This document shows, piece by piece, positions 27,914 through 37,299 of a stretch of DNA of 64,000 nt. The position numbers and the translations under genes were made by a program. Origin of the DNA: Bacteroidota bacterium (lineage in GTDB: Bacteria; Bacteroidota; Bacteroidia; B-17B0; Aurantibacillaceae). The notes below the pieces were generated by a model. It saw nothing but the letters and a program-made list of their open reading frames with translations, had not been told where the DNA came from and made no database searches. Position 1 is the stretch's first letter. Each line of letters begins with the position of its first letter. The stretch spans positions 1 to 64,000 of the forward strand of contig JAAFIL010000012.1 in the NCBI GenBank assembly GCA_013297775.1, read 5' to 3'.

Positions 27914-30655
27914 ATGAATGCTAAACATTATAACATCAATCAACTCCGCATAGATTTGTGGAACGATATTAAAGAAAAAAGTAATGTAGTAACCCGCTCG
28001 CAAGGAGATGCACTCGAAGATCGTCTCACAGAACTCAATGGCTTATTAAACGATGCCTTGTGTACGGAACGGTATTTCTCATTCCCAGGTGCCACCTTAG
28101 TAAAACGCATTATGAAATCGGTTGAAAAGCGCGAACTTAAAGCCGTTAGCAATCAAATTACCGAAATCGTTTATTTATTAGTTAGCGATAATTACCGCAC
28201 ACACCCCGAGGTAATTGATGAAAAATACAATCAAACGTATGTTAGCAATAGCCCTAAAGAAAAAGTTTCGGGCGAAAAAAGTAAAAATTATTTTGAAGTG
28301 CTTTACGTGGAAGACATGTCCACCAAAGAAGAGGCCGCCCTTAAAAAACGTTTTAAAGAATTATCAGACCCCCGCAGCTCTCTCACCTACGATGTGTTAG
28401 TACAACGTTCGTTTCAAGATGCTTTAATCTGTTTATTTTTTAATTACAACATTCAAGCCGCATGCATTCGTTACGCACCTGCTTACGCCTCCGACAATCT
28501 TTCGTCTCTTATACGCCCATTTATTCAAACGGTACTTAAAATAGAAGTATCGCAGGTGAGCGATGCAGATATGGGACCGTTGTTGGGGCATTACATTCAT
28601 CAATTTCGTCCCGAGTTAGATATATACTACATCACCGATAGTTCACTCACGCATTTAAAAGATACAACGGTTAAATTATTTCGCCGCATTTTTTACCGCA
28701 TGGAAGATGTGCAAGAACTTCACCTCACCATTATTAATGGCATTAACGAACGTTACGATACTCCATTTTTTACAGCCTTAACCGAGTACAGCAAAAAACC
28801 TACAAGTGTATTTCACGCCATGCCTATCTCGCGCGGCAACTCTGTTTTTAATTCGCGTTGGATAAGTGATTTAGGCGACTTCTATGGGCGCAATGTATTT
28901 TTGGCAGAAACCTCGGCTACAAATGGTGGCTTAGATTCGTTACTGCAACCCAAAGGTCCTTTAAAAAAAGCACAACAAAAAGCGGCAAAGGCCTATGGTG
29001 CCGAACATACTTTTTATGTAACCAATGGCACATCCACCGCTAATAAAATTGTTCAACTCGCTTTAATTAAACCTGGCGATGTGGTGTTAGTTGATCGCGA
29101 TTGCCATAAATCGCATCATTATGGATTGGTGTTAGCTGGGGCTTTTCCGGCATATCTCGATTCGTATCCTATTCAAGAATACTCCATGTATGGTGCTGTG
29201 CCCTTGTCGGTTATAAAAGAAAAATTAGTTGCACTTAGCAAAGCCAATCGGCTCGATAAAGTAAAAATGCTTTTGCTTACCAATAGCACCTTCGATGGCT
29301 TGGTGTATAATGTAGAGAAAGTAATGGAGCAAGTATTGGCCATCAAACCCGACATGGTGTTTTTATGGGATGAAGCGTGGTTTGCCTTTGCGAGTTTTAC
29401 TTATACTTACAAGCAACGCACAGGTATGTATGTGGCGCAAAAATTATATCACAAATATAAATCAACCGCTTATCGCGAAGAATACATGGCACACATAGCA
29501 GGTTTAAAACCAGGCGATGTGCCCTTACTGCCCAATCCAGATAAAGTTAAAATAAGAGTGTATGCCACACAAAGTACACACAAAACTTTGTCAAGTTTTC
29601 GACAAGGATCTATGATTCAAATTTGGGATGAAGAGTATAGTTTAAAAGTAGCCGATACCTTTCAAGAAGCGTACATGACGCATACCACTACTTCGGCCAA
29701 CTATCAAATTTTAGCCTCGTTAGATGCAGGTCGAAGGCAAGTAGAATTAGAAGGTTACGAATTGGTTGAACGTAGTATTGAAATGGCAATGGTGCTGCGC
29801 TCTAAAGTAGAGAATCACCCGAAACTAAGTAAGTACTTTCATATTTTATCGGTGAATGATTTAATTCCGCCACACCTGCGCGAAAGCGGCACAGGCGAGT
29901 ATTACACGGCCGAGCAAGGGTGGAATCGTTTAGAAGAAGCGTGGGAAAAAGATGAATTTGTTTTGGATCCAACTAAAATAACCTTATCGGTTGGTAAAGC
30001 TGGTATTACTGGCGATGCGTTTAAAAATTTATATTTAATGGATAGGTTTAATATCCAAATTAATAAAACCTCGCGCAATACCGTTTTGTTTATGACCAAC
30101 ATTGGCACCACCCGTGGCAGCGTTACTTATTTAATTAATGCCTTATTACAAATTGCCGATGAGTTAGATGAAAGCAATCGCTCGCTTAATAAACGCGAAA
30201 CAGAAATTTCGCACAAACACATTCAATCACTCATTCACGATGTGCCGCCTCTCCCCGATTTTAGTTATTTCCACCGCTCGTTTCAAGCCTCACCTGGTGT
30301 GCCAGGCGGCAATATTCGCGAGGCATTTTTTTTAGCTTACGAAGAAGAATTATGCGAGTATGTATTATTAAAAGATGGGTTAAATCAATTAGAAAAAAAT
30401 AAAGAATTGGTTTCTACTTCGTTTGTTATTCCTTATCCACCGGGCTTTCCGATATTAGTACCTGGGCAAGTTATAAGCGAAGCTATTTTGCGGTTTATGA
30501 TTGCTTTAGATGTGAAAGAAATTCATGGCTACCGCGCCGATTTAGGTTTGAAAATTTTTACACAAGAAGCCCTTAACCGAAAAAATACACTATCGGCAAT
30601 GGGTGCTATTCAAGCCATGCAAGCACTCGAAACTAAAATGAAAGTCAAAAAATAA
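27914..30655 (+). CDS. PLP-dependent Orn/Lys/Arg-decarboxylase-like enzyme
   Basis: This 913-residue fold-type I PLP enzyme has, in its N-terminal 280 residues, a helical region and a receiver-like wing domain (YFEVLYVEDMSTKEEAALKK). The catalytic domain follows: ETSATNGGLDSLLQPKG, the VTNGTSTANKIV loop, VDRDCHKSHHYGLVLAG, the FLWDEAWFAF aspartate that contacts the PLP pyridine, and the Schiff-base lysine in STHKTLSSFRQGS (Lys557). The C-terminal third continues as in large decarboxylases (PGVPGGNIREAF, PYPPGFPILVPGQ). A basic amino acid is the likely substrate, giving a diamine or agmatine. It ends one base before the ATP-grasp gene, so the two are tightly coupled. Confidence 0.85.
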   Translation: MNAKHYNINQLRIDLWNDIKEKSNVVTRSQGDALEDRLTELNGLLNDALCTERYFSFPGATLVKRIMKSVEKRELKAVSNQITEIVYLLVSDNYRTHPEVIDEKYNQTYVSNSPKEKVSGEKSKNYFEVLYVEDMSTKEEAALKKRFKELSDPRSSLTYDVLVQRSFQDALICLFFNYNIQAACIRYAPAYASDNLSSLIRPFIQTVLKIEVSQVSDADMGPLLGHYIHQFRPELDIYYITDSSLTHLKDTTVKLFRRIFYRMEDVQELHLTIINGINERYDTPFFTALTEYSKKPTSVFHAMPISRGNSVFNSRWISDLGDFYGRNVFLAETSATNGGLDSLLQPKGPLKKAQQKAAKAYGAEHTFYVTNGTSTANKIVQLALIKPGDVVLVDRDCHKSHHYGLVLAGAFPAYLDSYPIQEYSMYGAVPLSVIKEKLVALSKANRLDKVKMLLLTNSTFDGLVYNVEKVMEQVLAIKPDMVFLWDEAWFAFASFTYTYKQRTGMYVAQKLYHKYKSTAYREEYMAHIAGLKPGDVPLLPNPDKVKIRVYATQSTHKTLSSFRQGSMIQIWDEEYSLKVADTFQEAYMTHTTTSANYQILASLDAGRRQVELEGYELVERSIEMAMVLRSKVENHPKLSKYFHILSVNDLIPPHLRESGTGEYYTAEQGWNRLEEAWEKDEFVLDPTKITLSVGKAGITGDAFKNLYLMDRFNIQINKTSRNTVLFMTNIGTTRGSVTYLINALLQIADELDESNRSLNKRETEISHKHIQSLIHDVPPLPDFSYFHRSFQASPGVPGGNIREAFFLAYEEELCEYVLLKDGLNQLEKNKELVSTSFVIPYPPGFPILVPGQVISEAILRFMIALDVKEIHGYRADLGLKIFTQEALNRKNTLSAMGAIQAMQALETKMKVKK

Positions 30656-32125
30656 ATGTTAAGACCTATGCTTACTACTATTAATGAAATTAAATCGTAC
30701 TTTAAAACCAACACCACGCCGCTCTTTTTTATTAGTGCTACTAACTTTAATTTATTAGGTTTAGATGAGTGGATAAGTCAATTTAAGTTTATCACTTATA
30801 TTGATAGTTTTAATGGACAACATCCCAATCTATTTTGTCCAAAAGAAGAATTACCTCACGATGAATTTCAAAGTATAGAAGACATTAATAATTACTTATT
30901 GCAACACGCCGAAGTATTAACTTACATAAAAGCCAACACCCCCGCAGGTGCGCAAGCCAAAGTTTTATTTTTAATGTTTGATGAAAAAACCGAACAACTT
31001 GCTGCACAAGCCGGATTAGAAGTTTGTTTTCCGAAGGCAACATTGCGAACATTTTTAGATAATAAAGTAAACACCAATCGCATTGCCGAAAAAGCAGGTG
31101 TAGCCTGTGTGCCTTATGTGTTGGCGGCCGTAAAAAATTATGCGCATTTAAAAACGTTAACCCCGCACCTAGGAAACGATTTGGTAATACAAACGCCCTT
31201 TGGCGACTCGGGACACACCACTTTTTTTATTGCCAACGAAACCGATTTTGAAAAACACAGCGAAGATATTTTAAAAGAAGACGAAGTAAAAATTATGAAA
31301 CGCATCAACTGTTATGGCACTGCTATTGAAGGATGCGTTACACAACATGGTACTTTAGTAGGGCCTTTAATGACCGAGTTAGTGGGCTTTAAAACCTTAA
31401 CGCCTTACCAAGGTGGGTGGTGCGGCAACGAATTATTTCCAGATGCGTTTACCGAATCTATTAGAGCGAAAGCATTAGAATACACTCAGCAATTTGGCAA
31501 TCAATTATACAAAGAAGGCTATAAAGGTTATTTTGAATTGGATTTTTTAATTGATAAAGACAGCGGTGCTATTTACTTGGGCGAATTAAATCCGAGGGTT
31601 TCAGGAGTGAGTTCCTTAACCAATCATGCAAAGTTTGCCTATCAAGATGTGCCTTTATTTTTATTTCATTTATTAGAATGGTTAAACGTACCTTATCAAA
31701 TAGATGTGGCAAGCCTTAACCATCAATGGGCTTTACCACAAAATCAAGATAGTTGGAGTCAATTGGTAATCAAACATCCGTTTAAAACGGTTGAAGTAGT
31801 AACCAAAGCACCACAGTCGGGCATTTGGGAAATTAAAACCAATGGTAATTTGAATTACAAACAACACGATACCAAACGCCAATCGGTAAATGGCGATAAT
31901 GAAGCCTTTTATTTTCAAATAACGCAAACCAATAATTATTTATACGAAGGTGCCGACTTAGGTATTTTATTATTGAAAGGCCGAGTAATGGATGCCAACT
32001 TTGAATTAAACGAGCGTGGTAAACGTTGGGTAAAAGCCTTACGCGCTAAATACGAAGCGCAGATGATTGACTTTAGTGCATTAAGCGGCGAAGAGTTATT
32101 AGAAGCTGGATTTAAAGTGTTGTAA
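30656..32125 (+). CDS. ATP-grasp ligase adjacent to decarboxylase
   Basis: This 489-residue protein of the ATP-grasp fold is often auto-annotated as a biotin carboxylase, but biotin carboxylase motifs are absent. Visible features are TLRTFLDNKVNTNRIAEKAG entering the ATP-binding half, the nucleotide-binding DLVIQTPFGDSGHTTFF with the glycine-rich loop, VKIMKRINCYGTAIEGCV, and the metal-binding YFELDFLIDKDSGAIYLGEL followed by NPRVSG. Its start codon directly follows the decarboxylase stop. Such enzymes join a carboxylate to an amine or other nucleophile through an acyl phosphate, so coupling of the amine made by its neighbour is plausible. An alternative start is the ATG at 30668. Confidence 0.8.
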   Translation: MLRPMLTTINEIKSYFKTNTTPLFFISATNFNLLGLDEWISQFKFITYIDSFNGQHPNLFCPKEELPHDEFQSIEDINNYLLQHAEVLTYIKANTPAGAQAKVLFLMFDEKTEQLAAQAGLEVCFPKATLRTFLDNKVNTNRIAEKAGVACVPYVLAAVKNYAHLKTLTPHLGNDLVIQTPFGDSGHTTFFIANETDFEKHSEDILKEDEVKIMKRINCYGTAIEGCVTQHGTLVGPLMTELVGFKTLTPYQGGWCGNELFPDAFTESIRAKALEYTQQFGNQLYKEGYKGYFELDFLIDKDSGAIYLGELNPRVSGVSSLTNHAKFAYQDVPLFLFHLLEWLNVPYQIDVASLNHQWALPQNQDSWSQLVIKHPFKTVEVVTKAPQSGIWEIKTNGNLNYKQHDTKRQSVNGDNEAFYFQITQTNNYLYEGADLGILLLKGRVMDANFELNERGKRWVKALRAKYEAQMIDFSALSGEELLEAGFKVL

Positions 32126-32191
32126 AATACTTTACGCTAGATTCTAAAAATACTTTTTCTTGAACCCTAAATAGACAGTTGAATACTGCGT

Positions 32192-33274
32192 TTAAATTTC
32201 GTCTGCCCCTTCGCGAAACGTATTAACTTCCGATTTACCTAACTTGATAACCACAAAAGTTAAGCACGAACTAATAAAGACGACCAACACACTGGCCATT
32301 ACTACTAATTTAACGGAGCTAATACTTTTATATACTTCGGTAGCTGTATTGCCAATAATAAGCCATTGAATAACATAAACCGTAGTAATGTGTTGACCTA
32401 GCCAAATTAAATAACGGATGGGTTTATAATTAATCCAATATGGTAAAATAATATAACCGCACAATACATATAAACTAGCAAACAACACACACCAAATAAA
32501 AAACCAAGCCGAGTGTTGATAATACACCGCCATACTCGAACTAAAACCTGGTGCATACGGAAACGTTACACCAACAACTATAAACAAAAGCAAGGCGAGG
32601 TATTGACGCGTTTGAATAGGATTAACAAACGTTCGTATAAAAAACGGTTCCAACTTATAAAATAAAAAACCACACAAAGGATAAGCCAACCAAGGCACTA
32701 ATGAAAAGTAAGCCCAATATTGTTCGCTTCTAAAAAAATAAGCACTTAAATAAGGGACATTCGTGTTGAAGTAGGGCGCATTTAATCTTATCCATTCGGC
32801 AATACCTATCACCAAAAGAATAAGCAAAATAATAAGCCAATACGAATAACGTTTCCACATTTTAAAAACCAAAAGAACTAACAAAGCTAATGCTGCAAAA
32901 TGTAAAATATCTACACCCAATAAATAAGGCCAAATGTTAACGTGAAAACGATTTTCAAAAACGGAGCGTAATAAATTAAAATTTAGAGCTACGTTTAAAC
33001 ACATTCCTAATAAAAATAATTTTAAACTTCGCCATAAAAGTTGTTGAGGTGTGCGTTGGCTCTTGGCAACAAAATACCCGAAAATTAGCATCAATACAGG
33101 GGCTACAGGTGCCGCTCCAAAAAATTGCATATAGCGGCTACTTAAAGTTGATGAAAATTGTTCGCTCCCAAAAAGAGAAGCCACATGCACTTGTATCAAT
33201 CCTAATACGGCAATCCCTTTTAAAAAGTCGGCTAAAGCGTTTCGAGGTGTTTGTTGAATTTTGGGGATGGACAT
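32192..33274 (-). CDS. Membrane acyltransferase-like protein (DUF1624/HGSNAT-like)
   Basis: This 360-residue integral membrane protein has about ten hydrophobic segments. It opens with the family hallmark RNALADFLKGIAVLGLIQVHV, in which Arg/Asp and a His in the first helix resemble heparan-alpha-glucosaminide acetyltransferase and DUF1624/acyltransferase-3-like proteins. It likely transfers an acyl group across the inner membrane to an envelope sugar, but the acceptor is unknown. The ATG at 33274 (MSIPKIQQTP) is preferred; upstream codons run to a TTG at 33292. It is convergent with the ATP-grasp gene and 55 bp downstream of the rsbW-like gene on the same strand. Confidence 0.7.
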   Translation of the reverse strand: MSIPKIQQTPRNALADFLKGIAVLGLIQVHVASLFGSEQFSSTLSSRYMQFFGAAPVAPVLMLIFGYFVAKSQRTPQQLLWRSLKLFLLGMCLNVALNFNLLRSVFENRFHVNIWPYLLGVDILHFAALALLVLLVFKMWKRYSYWLIILLILLVIGIAEWIRLNAPYFNTNVPYLSAYFFRSEQYWAYFSLVPWLAYPLCGFLFYKLEPFFIRTFVNPIQTRQYLALLLFIVVGVTFPYAPGFSSSMAVYYQHSAWFFIWCVLFASLYVLCGYIILPYWINYKPIRYLIWLGQHITTVYVIQWLIIGNTATEVYKSISSVKLVVMASVLVVFISSCLTFVVIKLGKSEVNTFREGADEI

Positions 33275-33347
33275 GGCATGGATAAATATCAAATAGCACA
33301 GGTGGCAACTAACAACCTAAAATATAATATTATCTTAGAACTATTTT

Positions 33348-33755
33348 TTAACTTTTAAACCCTAGTAAAACTTCTTTTCCGTTTTGATGAAACTCGACTT
33401 TGTCAGCTAAATTTTTCATTAAAAATACACCTCTTCCACTAACCTTCTCAATATTGGCAGGGTCGGTTGGGTCGGGTAAATTTTGGTAATCGAAACCTTT
33501 TCCTTCATCGGCTACACTAAACATGAGCAATTGATCGCGGTTTTCAAAACCTATCATTACATTTTTATTCGGATTGCCTTCGTTGCCATGTTGCACCGCA
33601 TTGTTAAATGCTTCGGTTACTGCAATTAAAATATTGCCATAATAGTCTTCTTGCACATTGTAAACTTGGCATACATCTTCAATCAAACGTTCTACCAATC
33701 GCAGGTTTTCGGGGTTACTACCTATTTTTAATTTTTCGCCTCGGGCCGGTATCAT
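33348..33755 (-). CDS. RsbW-like ATP-binding (anti-sigma/serine kinase) protein
   Basis: This 135-residue GHKL ATPase domain (HATPase_c_2) has a conserved N box EAFNNAVQHGN, G1 box ADEGKGFDY and G2 box SGRGVFLMKNLADKV. Proteins of this size without other domains are anti-sigma-factor or partner-switching serine kinases of the RsbW/SpoIIAB type. No anti-sigma antagonist or sigma gene is adjacent. Its ATG overlaps the DUF4175 stop by one base (TAATG), so the two are translationally coupled, which hints at a shared envelope-stress role. Confidence 0.85.
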   Translation of the reverse strand: MIPARGEKLKIGSNPENLRLVERLIEDVCQVYNVQEDYYGNILIAVTEAFNNAVQHGNEGNPNKNVMIGFENRDQLLMFSVADEGKGFDYQNLPDPTDPANIEKVSGRGVFLMKNLADKVEFHQNGKEVLLGFKS

Positions 33756-36700
33756 TACTTATTTACGCTATTAAAATAATTATTTACTTTTAGTTTATAG
33801 TAGGGTGTTAGGTTGGGAGGAACGGTATTTAACAACTCCAATTCCTTCTCTTTTAATCGTTTATACTCTAAAAATCCTTTAGGGTTACTTAAAATTTCAT
33901 TTTTGGCTTCATTACTTTTGCGTTGTTCGTCTTGTTCCCGCTCCCGCTCTGCCTTTTCACTTTCTAAAAGTTTGGTAAGTATGTCTTGTTGGCGACGCAT
34001 GGTTTCTTGAGTAATTTGTCGGTTCACAATGTCTTTTTCGGTTTGCTCCATAAGGTCGGCAATTTCACCTCCCGGATTTTTTCCTTTATTTTTTAATTTG
34101 TCCATCATTTGCTGCATTTGTCGGCGCAAAGCTTCTTGTTGAGCCGCCATTTTAGCCAATTGCTCGCTGCTACCCGGCATGTTAAATCCTGGCATCATGC
34201 TACTACCTTGCGAACCACCGGGCTTTTGTCCAGGCTTTTCGCCGCCGGGCTTCTCTCCGGGTTTCTTACCTTTTTCTAAAGCGTCTTTCAATTCTTTTAA
34301 TTGTTGATTTAACTGCTCTTGCAATTGGCGCATGTTTGGTATGCTTGGTTTATCCGATGGTTTGCTCCCTTTGCCGCTACCTGGTTTTTTACATTTACCA
34401 CTGCCGCTTTTACTATTTTTCTTTTGCTGCATTTGCTTTTGCATTTGCTCTAAACTTTCGTTCAACAATAACGCCAAATTATTAATAGAAGTCATACTAC
34501 CTTGCATACGAATGCTGGCATCGCTAGTGTTGCGCTCGGCTAAGGCTTTTACCGTCTTCTCCATGTTTAAGTTAATAGCACTAATTTCTTTATTGATGAT
34601 GGCACTAATTTGCGGCGCACGTTTACTCAAGGCCAACAAACTATCTTCAATCACTTTGCTATCGTCTTGTAATTTTTTTTGGTCTTGCGGAATTTTTACA
34701 TATTGCGGATTATCAATGCGGGTGTTGGGTAAGGCTTTAATTAAGTCTTCTTGCGCAAACGAGAGGTGCAATAAGTTTTCTAAAATCTGACGTAACGCTG
34801 CAGCATCTTCTCCATCTTTTTCTTCTTCGGCCTCGGCCATGGCTTGCTCCATTTCATCTTTCATTTCCTCCATTTTTTTGGCGGCTTCTTTTTGCGATTT
34901 AGCAGCTTCTTTTTTACTGTTCTTATTCAATTGATCCGATGCGTTTTGTTGGTCTTTACTTACCTCATTGGCTTTGTTCTCCATCTTTGGTAAAGCATTG
35001 GGTTCTTCGAGTTCACTATTTTTTTTCGATAGGTCTTCTAATTCTTTTTTCAAGTCATCAAACGCTTTGTTTAAGTCTTCTTGTTTGCCTTCTAATGCTT
35101 TGTTATCGGTAGTTTTTTGTTCGCTCTCTTTACCCAAATCATCTTGCTTTTTGCTTAACTCATCCAATTTATCGGTAACACTTTGCATTTTTTGTTCTAC
35201 CTCCAATTGCTTAAATAATTCGAGGTTGCGATCTAATTCCTTTTCCAAATCTTTGTTGTTCAATTTCATTTCTTCCAGCTTTTGCTGAATTTGATTTTTA
35301 TCTAATTGATTCAGCATTTTATTGAGTTCATCAAACAACTTTTTCATTTCGGGTGTCATCACATTTTCAAACAATTGTTCTAACTCTTTTTGTTTTTCTA
35401 GCAACGCCTCATCCATGGGTGTAAACTCGCTTTGTTGCTGGTTGTTTTGCGCATTCTCTTGTTTAATTTCTTCTACTTTATTTTGAAGGGCTTGTTGCTT
35501 GTTCAATAGCTCTTCTATCTTTTTCTTTTCTTCGTAACCCAATTGCTTTTTATCATTTATTTTTTTAGATAATTCGCTCACATCTTTTTGTAGGCTCTTT
35601 GCTTTTTTAATGCTTTCTTCTAAATCTTTTTTAATTTCTGAATTATTTTTTTCAGTTGTTTTTTCTACTTCATCGCGCGTGGGGGCTTTAAACGTGAGGG
35701 TTTGCGTGCGGGCACGTTTGCTGCTATTAACCCCGTCGTTATCGGCTACTTCAAAATAATAGTCTAACTTATCGCCCGATTGTAGGTTAAACGTTGATAA
35801 ATCGAGGTAATAATAAAATGGTTGAGCGGTTTGTCCCTTTTGGAGCACTAAAGGCACTGCCCCACTTGACTCAATACTTTTGCCACTGCTGTCTTGTCCA
35901 TTTTTTCGGAAATGAAACTGTAACGATGAAAATCCATAATCGTCTTTAACGGTTCCACTAAAATAAATAGCTTTCGTGTTGGTGGAATCGCTTTTACCCT
36001 CGGCCGAAATAATTGGAAATTGATCGGGAATAACCTGAATGCTGTAATTAACCGAGTCGGGTGCTTCGCCCACTAATTGATTGGTGGCTTTAAACACATA
36101 GCCGTTGTCGTTCATAAAGCGACGGGTATAGGTAAACGTATTTTGGTCTTGTTGTTTAGGTTTAGCTAAACTATCGTTAAACCGCAAATACACCGCATCG
36201 GTGTTTCGTGTGCGAAACGTCCAAACAACTTTGGTGCCTTGTGGCAATTGCAAATCGCCTGTGTTTACTAATTTTTCGTTGGGCTTTTGTAAATACGCAG
36301 GATATACCAATTGCAAATCGAATTGTTGCAACAAGGGACGAGGTAATACTTTCAAATCGTAACTAGCCGACGAAAAGCCAGCCGCATTAAATTGAAACGG
36401 CGTATTGCTTTGTACATTTTTAAAGGTGTAAGAAAATGCTAAAGTATTTTCTTTTTCCATTTTATACTCAACGCCATTAACCGAAATAAATACATCGTTC
36501 GGAATTTCTCTTCCTTCTAATTTTAGCTTCAATTCAAAATCTTGCGATTGAACGGCACTTAACGATTTGTTTAAAGGTACAAATTCAAACGGGGCTTCGC
36601 GTGCATAAAACTGCGAGTGGTTTACTAAACGTTGTGTGCTTTTGGTAATAACTTGTGGCCATATTAACAACAAAGCAGAGGTTAAAAAAAACAAAGGCAA

Positions 36701-37180
36701 CACGTATTTTAAATACCGTTTGTTTTCATTTAAGTTAACCGCATTCGTAAACGGGATGGGGCGTAGTTCAGAAATTTTTTGTTCAATACCAGCTAACATC
36801 AAATCGGCCGAGCCACTAATGCCTTGGTTGTCTTGCAATTGCAATACGTTAATCAACTTATCGGCAATACTCGAAAAATGTTTGCCAATAATAGCGGCCG
36901 CATCATTATAAGTTAAACGTTTGCTAAGTTTATTTAATTTTAATAAAGGAATGGCAATGTATTTTCCTAAAACCAATAAAGTTAGGGCTAGAAACCCATA
37001 AAATAAAACAGTTCGGATAACGGTGTTAAACTCGCCAAAATATTCGAGCAACACCACACTTAGGAAAGCCGCCAACAGCAACCCGCTCGCATAAATAACA
37101 CCTTTTAGGAGTTGATTTTTATAATACTTGCGGATAAACTCTTCCAGTTTGTGCGTTAATATATTGCTTTGCTGCTCCAT
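33755..37180 (-). CDS. DUF4175 family membrane protein, coiled-coil rich
   Basis: This protein of about 1140 residues belongs to a family typical of Bacteroidota. Two hydrophobic segments lie near residues 25-75 (GVIYASGLLLAAFLSVVLLE, TVLFYGFLALTLLVLGKYIA) and another near 150 (YVLPLFFLTSALLLIWPQVI). A beta-rich periplasmic part follows to about 490. Residues of about 500-860 are Lys/Glu/Gln-rich coiled coil, then a low-complexity Gly/Lys/Pro segment (KPGEKPGGEKPGQKPGGS) and a further coiled coil. The start MEQQSNILTHKL at 37180 fits homologues; MRLIEMEQQ at 37195 is an alternative. Function unknown; a large periplasmic scaffold is likely. It is coupled to the RsbW-like gene by a one-base overlap. 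Confidence 0.8.
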   Translation of the reverse strand: MEQQSNILTHKLEEFIRKYYKNQLLKGVIYASGLLLAAFLSVVLLEYFGEFNTVIRTVLFYGFLALTLLVLGKYIAIPLLKLNKLSKRLTYNDAAAIIGKHFSSIADKLINVLQLQDNQGISGSADLMLAGIEQKISELRPIPFTNAVNLNENKRYLKYVLPLFFLTSALLLIWPQVITKSTQRLVNHSQFYAREAPFEFVPLNKSLSAVQSQDFELKLKLEGREIPNDVFISVNGVEYKMEKENTLAFSYTFKNVQSNTPFQFNAAGFSSASYDLKVLPRPLLQQFDLQLVYPAYLQKPNEKLVNTGDLQLPQGTKVVWTFRTRNTDAVYLRFNDSLAKPKQQDQNTFTYTRRFMNDNGYVFKATNQLVGEAPDSVNYSIQVIPDQFPIISAEGKSDSTNTKAIYFSGTVKDDYGFSSLQFHFRKNGQDSSGKSIESSGAVPLVLQKGQTAQPFYYYLDLSTFNLQSGDKLDYYFEVADNDGVNSSKRARTQTLTFKAPTRDEVEKTTEKNNSEIKKDLEESIKKAKSLQKDVSELSKKINDKKQLGYEEKKKIEELLNKQQALQNKVEEIKQENAQNNQQQSEFTPMDEALLEKQKELEQLFENVMTPEMKKLFDELNKMLNQLDKNQIQQKLEEMKLNNKDLEKELDRNLELFKQLEVEQKMQSVTDKLDELSKKQDDLGKESEQKTTDNKALEGKQEDLNKAFDDLKKELEDLSKKNSELEEPNALPKMENKANEVSKDQQNASDQLNKNSKKEAAKSQKEAAKKMEEMKDEMEQAMAEAEEEKDGEDAAALRQILENLLHLSFAQEDLIKALPNTRIDNPQYVKIPQDQKKLQDDSKVIEDSLLALSKRAPQISAIINKEISAINLNMEKTVKALAERNTSDASIRMQGSMTSINNLALLLNESLEQMQKQMQQKKNSKSGSGKCKKPGSGKGSKPSDKPSIPNMRQLQEQLNQQLKELKDALEKGKKPGEKPGGEKPGQKPGGSQGSSMMPGFNMPGSSEQLAKMAAQQEALRRQMQQMMDKLKNKGKNPGGEIADLMEQTEKDIVNRQITQETMRRQQDILTKLLESEKAEREREQDEQRKSNEAKNEILSNPKGFLEYKRLKEKELELLNTVPPNLTPYYKLKVNNYFNSVNK

Positions 37181-37299
37181 TTCAATCAATCTCATAAAAA
37201 TACAAAATTTAGAAGGCGTAAATGTTAAATTCGGAACTAATAACACTTTTTTGCTTTTTTATTTATCCACCGAATTGGATTGGATGATTTATACTGAGT

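Noticed and set aside
30656-32125. Biotin carboxylase annotation for the ATP-grasp gene
   Set aside because: It lacks the conserved biotin carboxylase opening and the RDCSVQRR motif seen in the true AccC at 53,712; only the ATP-grasp fold is shared.
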